A DNA stretch of 44,794 nt, from positions 1-44,794 of the forward strand of contig JACKEO010000028.1 in assembly GCA_020632955.1 (NCBI GenBank). The letters are read 5' to 3'. Shown piece after piece: positions 17,030-24,542 of the stretch. Each line of letters begins with the position of its first letter. Positions within the stretch are counted from its first letter, which is position 1. The position numbers and the translations under genes were made by a program. The notes below the pieces were generated by a model. It did not search any database. It had not been told where the DNA came from and worked only from the letters and a program-made list of their open reading frames with translations. This DNA is from Alphaproteobacteria bacterium. Its GTDB lineage: Bacteria > Myxococcota_A > UBA796 > GCA-2862545.

Positions 17030-17316
17030 TGCGCACCACGATCCTCGTCCTGGTCCTCGCCGCGTGCGGCACCAGCACCCCCGACGCGCCGCCCCTGTCG
17101 GACCCGGCCCCCGCCGAGGCCGAGGCCGCACCCGCCCCGGGCGGCGTCGACGTCGCGCGCGTCGCCTCCGTCGCGAAGAAGCTCCGCGCCACGCCGGCCG
17201 AGCAGGAGGCCATCCTCGCCGACGCCGGCCTCAGCGAGGCGGAGCTGCTCGATGCGCTCTACACCATCGCCGGTGATGCCGAGCTGACGCGCGCCTACGA
17301 GGCCGCCTCGCGCTGA
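17029..17316 (+). CDS. Small lipoprotein
   Basis: 95 aa. The lipobox is LVLAAC with Cys13 as the acylated residue. A Pro/Ala/Glu linker (to about residue 40) is followed by a compact helical domain (VARVASVAKKLRATPAEQEA, AELLDALYTIAGD). The ATG overlaps the stop of the repeat protein, so the pair probably works together. The helical part looks a little like the helical domain of that partner (both have short Ala/Leu helices with PPEA or TPAEQEA turns), but similarity is too weak to claim homology. The last 22 bases overlap the end of the convergent reductase gene. Confidence 0.72.
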   Translation: MRTTILVLVLAACGTSTPDAPPLSDPAPAEAEAAPAPGGVDVARVASVAKKLRATPAEQEAILADAGLSEAELLDALYTIAGDAELTRAYEAASR

Positions 17317-18245
17317 GACGGCCCGTCGGGCCCCTCCACCCAGGGGTCCGTGGCCGCGAACACGGTCTCCACCAGGGCCGCGCGGTCCTCCGGGGCCTCG
17401 CGCGTGCCCGCCCGGAGGTGATCGGGCTGGGCGGCCCGGTCCAGCCACAGGCGTCCCGCGGGGCGCGGCGTGGAGGTGGTGGCCAGCCACACGATCGTGT
17501 CGGCCCCCTGGGCCGGCGTCCGCAGGATCGGCAGGGTCAGCCGATAGAAGATCGGCATGGCACCGCGCACGGCCTCGGTGCGCACCCATCCCGGGTGCAT
17601 CACGGCCTCGTGCAACGTGGGCCAGCGCGCAGCGAGCTCCTGCGCGAGCACCAGCTGGGCACGCTTGGCGTTCGCGTACACGGTGTGGCGCTGGTAGCCG
17701 CGATCGCGACGCAGGTCGTCGAGCGAGAGGCGCTGCGCGTAGAGCCCACCCGACGACACCCACACCACCCGGGTGTCCGACGCGAGCGCGCCCCGCGCGC
17801 GGAGCACCCGGAGCAGCAGCAGGTGCCCGAGCACCTGGGACGCCCACACCAGCTCGTGCCCCTGGGGCGTGAGCTGTCGGGCCCACGGCATGGCGCCCGC
17901 GTTGAGCACCACCGCGGCAGGTGCGGTGACCGGCAGATCCCGCGCCGCCTGTCCCACCGCCTCCAGGTCGCCGAGGTCCACGGAGGTGAAGCGCGCCCGT
18001 GCGCCCAGGGCCTGCACCGTGGCGCGACCGGCTTCCACGCCCCGTCCCCACAGGTGCACCCGCGCCCCCCGCGACACCAGCGCCTCCGCCGCAGCCCGTC
18101 CGATGCCCGCCGTGCCCCCGGTCAGCAGCACGTCCCGGTCCTCGAGGTCGCGCTCCGCCGCGGGCTCGAAGCGGCGCGCGTGGCGTGCGTAGCCGGTGCG
18201 GTCGAAGGAGCAGACGACGGTGCGATCGAGCAGGGCGTCGAGCAC
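17295..18245 (-). CDS. DHRS12-like short-chain dehydrogenase/reductase
   Basis: 316 aa from GTG (GAGG nine bases upstream). Rossmann motif VLLTGGTAGIGRAAAEAL, the NAG motif (VVLNAGAM), catalytic Ser in VVWVSSGGLYAQ and Tyr/Lys in VYANAK: all SDR residues are intact. The N-terminal extension before the Rossmann fold, the SSGG-Y-Q-L segment, MHPGWVRTEAVRGAMP and QGADTIVWLA closely follow animal DHRS12 and bacterial relatives. It should be a soluble NAD(P)-dependent oxidoreductase; the substrate is unknown. It is divergent from the VWA gene and convergent with the small lipoprotein gene. Confidence 0.88.
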   Translation of the reverse strand: MLDALLDRTVVCSFDRTGYARHARRFEPAAERDLEDRDVLLTGGTAGIGRAAAEALVSRGARVHLWGRGVEAGRATVQALGARARFTSVDLGDLEAVGQAARDLPVTAPAAVVLNAGAMPWARQLTPQGHELVWASQVLGHLLLLRVLRARGALASDTRVVWVSSGGLYAQRLSLDDLRRDRGYQRHTVYANAKRAQLVLAQELAARWPTLHEAVMHPGWVRTEAVRGAMPIFYRLTLPILRTPAQGADTIVWLATTSTPRPAGRLWLDRAAQPDHLRAGTREAPEDRAALVETVFAATDPWVEGPDGPSQREAAS

Positions 18246-18334
18246 GGGACCACCTCGGAGGGACCCGGGCGACGCCGGGAGCGAACCGCGGGACGCGGGA
18301 CGTGTCGGTGCCGGGGACGGCCGCACGCACCCCG

Positions 18335-18340
18335 AGTGTA
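18335..18340 (-). promoter_or_regulatory. Possible -10 box (TACACT) for the reductase
   Basis: On the minus strand the divergent gap 18246-18383 contains ACTTACACTC, 90 bases ahead of the reductase GTG. It is the same hexamer as upstream of the 16322 and 36067 genes. No -35 match at 16-18 bases. Confidence 0.3.
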
Positions 18341-18383
18341 AGTCCTGTCCCTCGGCGGCGTTCCGGTCGGCGTGGAGGTCGAG

Positions 18384-20360
18384 ATGAGAAGCCTGCCCCT
18401 CGTGATCGTGCTCGCCGCCGTCGGCGCCTCTCCCCTGCCCCGCGCCGCCGTGGCCGCGCCCGGCGCCACCGTGCTGCCGCCCGTGGTGGTGCGCGAGGCC
18501 TGCTTCGCCTCCCGCCACGACGAGCCGCTGATGCAGAAGGGCTTCGGCTCGGGCGGCGGCGGGGCCTACGGCGGCGCAGCCGTCGGCGGCTCCGTCACCC
18601 GCGGTCGCAGCACCGCCTCGCCGCCGCCGCCGTCCGCGCCCCGGCCCGCCCCCCGCGCGGAGGCACCCGAGGCCGAGCCTGCCGCGGCCATGGACGCCGA
18701 CGCCGACGCCTTCGACGCCTTCGGGGACGGCGCCCGTCGGCTCGGCACGCCGCGGCCCGACGAGCCGGCACCGCGCACCGAGGCACGCCCCTGGCCGGCC
18801 GGACCGCGTGTGGACTGGGGCGGCGTCACCTGGCTGTCCAACGACGACAGCATGAGCCTGGCGAGCGCCCAGCGCCTCGTCTACGCCCTGGAGCGCCACG
18901 TCCCCATCGATCTCGGCGAGATCCGTCCGCACGAGCTCCTCAACTGGGTCCACTTCGACACGGTGGCGCCCCGCGGCAGCGAGCTCTTCGGGGTGCACGC
19001 CGTGGCCGAGCGCACGGGCGCCGACAGCCTCGCGCTCACCATGACCCTGCGCGCCGCCACGCCGCCCCGTCCCGACGCCGACCTCACCCTGCTCGTGGAC
19101 CGCTCGGGCTCGATGCGCGCCGACGGGCGCATGGACTACACGAAGCGGGCGCTGCACCAGATGGCGGGCCAGCTCCGCCACGGTGACCGGGTGGACCTCG
19201 TCGTCTTCGACCACGAGGTGTGCACCCCGCTCGAGAACTTCGTGGTGGGCCGCGACGACCCCGCGCTGCTGCGCCGCATCGTCGACCGGATGGCACCGCG
19301 GGGGTCCACCGACCTCGATCGCGGCCTGCGCTCCGCCTACCAGGTGGCGCGTCAGCACACCGAGGCCGGACGATCCAGCCGCGTCATGGTCTTCACCGAC
19401 GCGCTCCTCAACACGGGCGACGTCGATCCCCACACGGTGACCGAGGTGGGACGCGCGCTCGACGAGCAGGGCATCCGGCTCACGGGCGTGGGGGTCGGCC
19501 GCGACTTCCGTGACGACGTCCTCGACCGCCTCACCGAGAAGGGCAAGGGCGCCTACGTCTTCCTGGGCGACGAGCGCATGGTCGACCGGCTCTTCGGCCA
19601 GGGCTTCGACGGCCTCATCCACACCGTGGGCCACGACGTGCGCTTCTCGCTCGACCTGCCCCCGTCCCTGGGCCTCACCCGCTTCTACGGCGAGGAGGCG
19701 AGCACCGTGGCCGAGGACGTGCAGCCGGTGCACGTCCACGCGGGCTCCGTGCAGACCTTCTTCCAGGACCTGGCGATCCGCGACGGTCGTCTGCAGCCGG
19801 GCGAGCCGCTCACCCTCGACGTCTCCTGGGACGACCCCACCACCGGACGCCGTCACGGCCAGCGGGTCACGTTCAGCGTGGCCGATGCGCTCGCCCGGGA
19901 CCCCCACAACGTGCACAAGGCGCAGGCGCTGATGGCGTGGGCCGACGTGGTGCGCGAGACCGCCACCTCCGGCGACGTGTGCGGCGAGGCCTTCGGACGC
20001 CTCCAGACCGCGCGCGCCCGCCTGCCCCAGGACGCCGAGATCGCCTACCTCGGCGACCTGGTCGGCACGCACTGCCCGAGGGAGCCGGTGGTGGTGGCAC
20101 GCCCCTACCCCCACCGCGTGGCCACCCGCGTGCGCCTCGACAGCGACGAGCCCATCAGCGAGGTGCAGCTGGCCTGCGCCGACGGCACCCACCGGCAGAC
20201 GCTCACCGCGGGCACGAGCGTGACGCGCTTCGACGTGCCCGCGGGCGGCTGCGAGCTCACGCTGCACGGCCTCATGCCGCTGCGCACCCACCTGGACGTG
20301 CCGAGCACGGGGGTGGACGTGCGCTGCGCGGTGCGAAGCGGACGCCTCGACTGCCGCTAG
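18384..20360 (+). CDS. Exported von Willebrand factor A domain protein (YfbK-like)
   Basis: 658 aa. I use the ATG at 18384, five bases after GGAGG, which gives a clean signal peptide (LPLVIVLAAVGASPL). A Gly/Pro-rich linker (residues 55-100) leads to a conserved pre-VWA segment (PIDLGEIRPHELLNWVHFDT) typical of YfbK-like proteins. The VWA domain (about 230-400) has an intact metal-ion site: LLVDRSGSMR (DxSxS), PRGSTDLDRG and VFTDALLNTGD. After it come a beta-rich region and a Cys-containing C-terminus. It probably binds protein ligands through a divalent cation in the periplasm or at the surface. It is followed after 56 bases by the caspase-like/FGE gene, which suggests joint function. Confidence 0.83.
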   Translation: MRSLPLVIVLAAVGASPLPRAAVAAPGATVLPPVVVREACFASRHDEPLMQKGFGSGGGGAYGGAAVGGSVTRGRSTASPPPPSAPRPAPRAEAPEAEPAAAMDADADAFDAFGDGARRLGTPRPDEPAPRTEARPWPAGPRVDWGGVTWLSNDDSMSLASAQRLVYALERHVPIDLGEIRPHELLNWVHFDTVAPRGSELFGVHAVAERTGADSLALTMTLRAATPPRPDADLTLLVDRSGSMRADGRMDYTKRALHQMAGQLRHGDRVDLVVFDHEVCTPLENFVVGRDDPALLRRIVDRMAPRGSTDLDRGLRSAYQVARQHTEAGRSSRVMVFTDALLNTGDVDPHTVTEVGRALDEQGIRLTGVGVGRDFRDDVLDRLTEKGKGAYVFLGDERMVDRLFGQGFDGLIHTVGHDVRFSLDLPPSLGLTRFYGEEASTVAEDVQPVHVHAGSVQTFFQDLAIRDGRLQPGEPLTLDVSWDDPTTGRRHGQRVTFSVADALARDPHNVHKAQALMAWADVVRETATSGDVCGEAFGRLQTARARLPQDAEIAYLGDLVGTHCPREPVVVARPYPHRVATRVRLDSDEPISEVQLACADGTHRQTLTAGTSVTRFDVPAGGCELTLHGLMPLRTHLDVPSTGVDVRCAVRSGRLDCR

Positions 20361-20416
20361 CCCCCCCTCCGGGGAGGCGGTCGGATAGGCCCCGTTGGTC
20401 CCGCACCGGAGCCCTC

Positions 20417-22402
20417 GTGCCCCGCCTCCCCCCGGCCCGATCGCCTGGCGCCCCCGTGGGCGTCCTCGTGCGTGGGGTGGTGCTCCTGGCCTGCGCACTC
20501 CTCGGGGGCGCGGGGTGGCCCGACGCCTCCACACCGGCGCGCACGGGTCACCGGGCCCCCGAGGACGCAGCGGTGGTGATCACCGTGGAGCAGTACCGCA
20601 GCCTGCCCCACGTGCCCTACGCCACCCGCGATGCCGAGGCGATCTACCGCTGGCTCACGGTCACCCGCGGGGTCTCCGCACGGCAGGTCACCCAGGTCAC
20701 CGACCCCACGGGCGACCGCATCGTGTCGGCCGTGGTGAAGGGCGCGGAGCAGGTGGGCGCGGGCGGCACGCTCTGGATCTTCTACGCGGGCCTCGGGGCG
20801 CTGGTGCCCAGCACCGGGCTGCACCACCTCCTCGGTCGCGACGACACCCTCGACCACCCCACCGGTCCCGCCCTGGAGGACCTCGCGCTGGTGCTCGCCG
20901 ACGCACGGGCGGCCCGCGTCCTCGTGGTGGTGGACGCCTCCTTCCAGGGCCTCGGGCGCGACGGCACCCCGCTCGATCCCGCGGTCACCATCACCGACGT
21001 GGCCCTGCCCGCGCCGTCGGACCCCGGCGTGATCATCTGGCCCGCCGCCGCGCCCGGCCAGCTCGCCGGTCCCCTCGAGGCCACGCGCAACGGGCTCTTC
21101 ACCTGGTACGTGCTGGGCGCGCTGCAGGGCTGGGCCGACGGCGTGGTGGGCGCGCCCGACGGGCAGGTCACCCTGGAGGAGGCGCAGGTGTGGGTGCAGC
21201 GCCGCCTGCAGGCCCTCGACCGCGACCAGGTCCCGCCGGTGGACCCACGACCCGAAGCCCGCGGCTGGGTGCTCGGACCCGCCTGGCGCGCCGCCCCCCC
21301 GGACCTCTCCGACCTCGCCCACGGTCCCGCCCCCGAGCTGCCCGAGGCGCCGCTCGTCGCAGGACCCGAGGAGGACGACGAGGAGCTGCCCCTGGCCGAG
21401 GTGGAGGCCGAGCTCCGCAGCCAGTTCCAGGAACGCGCCGACGCCGACTGGGCCGCCGCCTACGCCGCCGCCGCGCGGAAGGACCCCGACGCCACCCACC
21501 TGCTCGAGCGCTTCCTCGTCCGCTACGCCGGGTGGACCTTCTACTGGCAGGGCCACCTGTTCACGATGAGCGCCACCCAGGTCCCCGACGCCCGACGGCT
21601 GCTGGGCGCCGGCGGCGCGATCAAGGAGCCCCTGGTGCGTGCGGTGCGCGTGCGTGGGGGCACGGTCACGCTGGGATCCCCGGCCGGAAGCCCGGGTCGA
21701 CGCCCGGACGAGACCCTGCACACGGCCACGATCCCCCACGACCTCGAGGTGGGCGAGACCGAGGTCACCCAGGAGCTGTGGACCACGGTGACCGGCACGT
21801 CGCCGTCGGCCTCCCGCGGTCGCTACCTGCCGGTGGAGCGCGTGAGCTGGCGCCAGGCCCTGCTCTTCTGCAACGAGCTCTCCCGCCTCGAAGGCCGCGA
21901 CCCGGTCTACGAGGTGCGTGGCACCCGGGTGAGCTGGGACCGGAGCAAGGACGGGTGGCGCCTGCCCACCGAGGCCGAGTGGACCCTCCTCGCCGACCCG
22001 GGCACCTTCCCCGACCACCCCGATCCCGAGCACGCCTGCCGCGCCGCCAACGTCGGCGACGCCTCGCTCGACGCGCCCCCCTCCGGTCCCCTGGGCCGCT
22101 ACGCCTGCGACGACGGCGCCCAGGGCAGCTCCACCGTGCGCGCCCACGACGCGAGCGCCAAGGGCCTGTACGGGCTGGGCGGCAACGTCGCCGAGTGGAC
22201 CTGGGACGCCTACGCGCCGCTCGGTGCCGATCCGGTGGTGGACCCGGCCCCCGATCGTCCCGCCGCCACCCGCGTGGTGAAGGGCGGGTCCTTCCGCGCG
22301 CCACCGCACGACGTCCGCACCGCCGCGCGCCGGCCGCTCGGGTGGGACGAGGTGGCCGACGACGTGGGGCTGCGCGTCGTGCGCACCGTCCGGCAGCGCT
22401 GA
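20417..22402 (+). CDS. Caspase-like pseudo-protease fused to FGE-sulfatase domain
   Basis: 661 aa from GTG with GGAG upstream. An N-terminal hydrophobic signal or anchor (VRGVVLLACALLGGAG) is followed by a caspase-like (C14) domain (about 50-300) recognisable by VVITVEQYRSLPHVPYATRD, LWIFYAGLGAL and VLVVVDASFQG. The His of the usual SGHG is Leu126 and the Cys of the usual DACxSG is Ser175, so proteolysis is not expected. Next come an acidic linker and a formylglycine-generating-enzyme-like domain (about 410-661): GGTVTLGSP, VGETEVTQELW, GWRLPTEAEW, GLGGNVAEWTWD, VVKGGSFRA. FGE-like domains are often ligand-binding rather than catalytic. A GGATAG box sits 29-34 bases before the start, so it may also have its own promoter. 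Confidence 0.85.
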   Translation: MPRLPPARSPGAPVGVLVRGVVLLACALLGGAGWPDASTPARTGHRAPEDAAVVITVEQYRSLPHVPYATRDAEAIYRWLTVTRGVSARQVTQVTDPTGDRIVSAVVKGAEQVGAGGTLWIFYAGLGALVPSTGLHHLLGRDDTLDHPTGPALEDLALVLADARAARVLVVVDASFQGLGRDGTPLDPAVTITDVALPAPSDPGVIIWPAAAPGQLAGPLEATRNGLFTWYVLGALQGWADGVVGAPDGQVTLEEAQVWVQRRLQALDRDQVPPVDPRPEARGWVLGPAWRAAPPDLSDLAHGPAPELPEAPLVAGPEEDDEELPLAEVEAELRSQFQERADADWAAAYAAAARKDPDATHLLERFLVRYAGWTFYWQGHLFTMSATQVPDARRLLGAGGAIKEPLVRAVRVRGGTVTLGSPAGSPGRRPDETLHTATIPHDLEVGETEVTQELWTTVTGTSPSASRGRYLPVERVSWRQALLFCNELSRLEGRDPVYEVRGTRVSWDRSKDGWRLPTEAEWTLLADPGTFPDHPDPEHACRAANVGDASLDAPPSGPLGRYACDDGAQGSSTVRAHDASAKGLYGLGGNVAEWTWDAYAPLGADPVVDPAPDRPAATRVVKGGSFRAPPHDVRTAARRPLGWDEVADDVGLRVVRTVRQR

Positions 22403-22412
22403 GAATCCCCGG

Positions 22413-23705
22413 TCAGCGCACCCGCAGCAGGTCGAGCACCGCCGGCAGGCCGCCCTCGGCGTGCACGCGCACGGCACGCTGGGCCGGGTTCTCGCGCGCC
22501 GCCAGCCGCGCCTCGATCGGCGCCAGGAGCGCGGCCTCGCCCCGGCCGCGCGCGATCAGGCCGTCGCGCACCCGCTCCACCACCCCGGCCACGAGCCCCG
22601 GCACCGGCTCGGTGGCCGCCAGCCCCTCGCGCACCACCGCGCGGTGCCACGCGCGCATCCGGGGCCAGGCCTCGGCGCCGAGCTGCGCGTCCAGGAAGGT
22701 CGCGAGCTCGGCGTGGGCCGCCACCATGCCGGTGCCCAGCACCGCCGCCGCGAGGTGCTCGCCCCAGGGCTGCTGGCAGGCCGCCCGCACCTCGATCGTG
22801 CCCTGCACCGTGCGCAGCCGGGCGCTGTTCCAGATGTAGTGCTCGTGCCACAGCCACGCGTCGAAGGCCGCGTCGTCGGTGCGGGGGTGGTGGTCGAGCC
22901 ACGCCCGGAAGGTCTGCCCGGTGGCCGTGCAGACGCCCGCCTCGCGGTGCATCAGGTACGGCAGGTCGAGGGTGCGCCCCACCCAGCCCTCGAGGTCGGC
23001 CACCGGGCCCTCGAGCATGCCGTGGCGGTGCTGGTCCGCCTGGATGGTGCCCATCGCGGTCTCGCGCGTGGAGCAGGTGCCGGAGGGCGCGCCGCCATGG
23101 ATCGCCGAGTTCGCGCACAGCGCGATGGTGACGGGCGCGAGCAGGTTCGTGAGGTTGGCCACGGCCACGCGCTCGTCGGCCGCCACGTCCACGTGGAGCT
23201 GGTCGGACGCGGTGAGCGCGAACCAGAGCCAGACGTCGCCCAGCTCCTCGTGGAGCACGCCGTAGCGCTGCTTGCGGGTCATGGCCTCCAGGCTGGGCAG
23301 GGCCACCGGCTGCAGCCCGTGACCCAGCACCCACAGCCCCTCGGCCTCGGCGGCGGCGAGCAGGTGGGCCATGCCGGCCTCGTAGTGGCCCGCCACCGCG
23401 TGCAGGTCGTCGCAGGGCCCGACGATCAGCTCGATCGTGCCCCGCCCCACCTCGGCCGCGAAGGAGATCCCCGGCAGGTCCACGCCCACGACGAGCTCGC
23501 CCTCACGGTGCACCTCGGCGCCGGGCAGCGCCGCCAGCCGAGGCCAGAGCACGGCGATGTCGGCCAGGGACCCGTCCGGGTGGACCACGGGGTGCTCGCC
23601 CTCGCGGCCCAGGCGGCGGGCACGGGCGTCCCGGGGGGGCCAGCGGCGGTCGAGCACGCCCGCGAGGCGCTGCGCCATGGCCCCCGAGGCGGAGCCAGGA
23701 CTCAC
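22413..23705 (-). CDS. Glutamate-cysteine ligase family 2 (GCS2) protein
   Basis: 430 aa. The GTG start overlaps the stop of the HAD gene (GTGA), which favours it over an ATG at 23678. Family features: an N-terminal GREGEHPVVHPDG in the place of the usual G.E.E..., the central TASDQLHVDVAADERVAVANL (compare HVHV..), ALCANSAIHGG (compare ANSPF..G), and GTIEVRAACQQP near the metal/ATP site. GCS2 enzymes join glutamate and cysteine by a gamma bond, for glutathione or ergothioneine precursors, in the cytoplasm. Substrate choice cannot be decided here; no gshB- or egt-like gene is nearby. Confidence 0.78.
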   Translation of the reverse strand: MSPGSASGAMAQRLAGVLDRRWPPRDARARRLGREGEHPVVHPDGSLADIAVLWPRLAALPGAEVHREGELVVGVDLPGISFAAEVGRGTIELIVGPCDDLHAVAGHYEAGMAHLLAAAEAEGLWVLGHGLQPVALPSLEAMTRKQRYGVLHEELGDVWLWFALTASDQLHVDVAADERVAVANLTNLLAPVTIALCANSAIHGGAPSGTCSTRETAMGTIQADQHRHGMLEGPVADLEGWVGRTLDLPYLMHREAGVCTATGQTFRAWLDHHPRTDDAAFDAWLWHEHYIWNSARLRTVQGTIEVRAACQQPWGEHLAAAVLGTGMVAAHAELATFLDAQLGAEAWPRMRAWHRAVVREGLAATEPVPGLVAGVVERVRDGLIARGRGEAALLAPIEARLAARENPAQRAVRVHAEGGLPAVLDLLRVR

Positions 23706-24451
23706 GCAGCCGCCAGGTCGTCGACCAGGCCGGGCAGCTCGTCGAGGTGACGGCAGATCACGGCCGCACGCGTGCCCTCGGTGCCCCGGTCGATGGCGCC
23801 CGTGTAGAGCACGCCGCGCGCGCCGGCGGCGATCGGCCCCGCGATGTCGTTGGCCTCGCGGTCGCCCACGTGCACGATGCCCTGCACGTCGACGCGCAGC
23901 CCGGCCGCCGCCGCGTGGAAGACGGCCGGATCCGGCTTCGAAGCGCCCACCTCGTCGCTGAAGACGAAGAAGTCGAAGAAGTCGAGCAGGCCGTGGCGCT
24001 GCAGCAGGATGCGCAGGTGGGACCCCGGCGTGACGATGGCGTCCGACACGATGCCCAGCGGGTAGCGACCGTGCAGGGCGCGCAGGCAGGCCACCACGCC
24101 GTCGGTGGGGCGCGGCGCGATGGCCACCTCCATGCGCGACAGCTCCTCCACCACCCGCTCGAAGCCCGGCGTGGGCGCCAGGCCGAGGTGGCCGTAGGCC
24201 TCACGCACCCGCTCGCGCACGTGCGGCGTGCGGTGCTCCACCTTCCACTGCTGGCGGAAGGTGGCCGTGGCCTGCTCCCAGGCGGCGCGCACCGCCTCGT
24301 CGCTCACGTCGTGGTGCTGCCGGAGCTCCTCGGCCAGCACGGCCGGCCGGGCCAGCGCCTTGGGCAGCAGCCCGCGCGCCGCGCGCACCTCCTCGTCGGA
24401 GTCGTCGACGACGAGCGTGTCCCAGAGGTCGAAGGTGAGGGCGGTGACCAC
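23702..24451 (-). CDS. HAD-superfamily hydrolase
   Basis: 249 aa from GTG. Motif I is LTFDLWDTL: the nucleophile is Asp8, but the position two residues later, which holds the general acid Asp in phosphatases, is Trp10. Motif II is GIVSDAIV, the Lys is in ASKPDPAVFHAA, and motif IV is VGDREANDIAGPIAAG. Such FD-x-W types include dehalogenase-like and uncharacterised members, so phosphatase activity is doubtful. A helical cap lies between residues 20 and 100. It is translationally coupled to the GCS2 gene downstream. Confidence 0.86.
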   Translation of the reverse strand: MVTALTFDLWDTLVVDDSDEEVRAARGLLPKALARPAVLAEELRQHHDVSDEAVRAAWEQATATFRQQWKVEHRTPHVRERVREAYGHLGLAPTPGFERVVEELSRMEVAIAPRPTDGVVACLRALHGRYPLGIVSDAIVTPGSHLRILLQRHGLLDFFDFFVFSDEVGASKPDPAVFHAAAAGLRVDVQGIVHVGDREANDIAGPIAAGARGVLYTGAIDRGTEGTRAAVICRHLDELPGLVDDLAAA

Positions 24452-24542
24452 GGCAGACCCCGGGCTGGAGGGCCGCGCCGTCTATCGCACACCCATCGCC
24501 GACGCGAACCCCGCCCGCTAACGGTGCGGTGGAGGTGTCCCC

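Noticed and set aside
20361..20390. cctcc/ggagg near-palindrome as a terminator after the VWA gene
   Set aside because: The loop would be two bases and there is no T-run.
18384..22402. Diversity-generating retroelement with an FGE-type variable protein
   Set aside because: No reverse transcriptase, template repeat or adenine-rich variable repeat is visible in the window.
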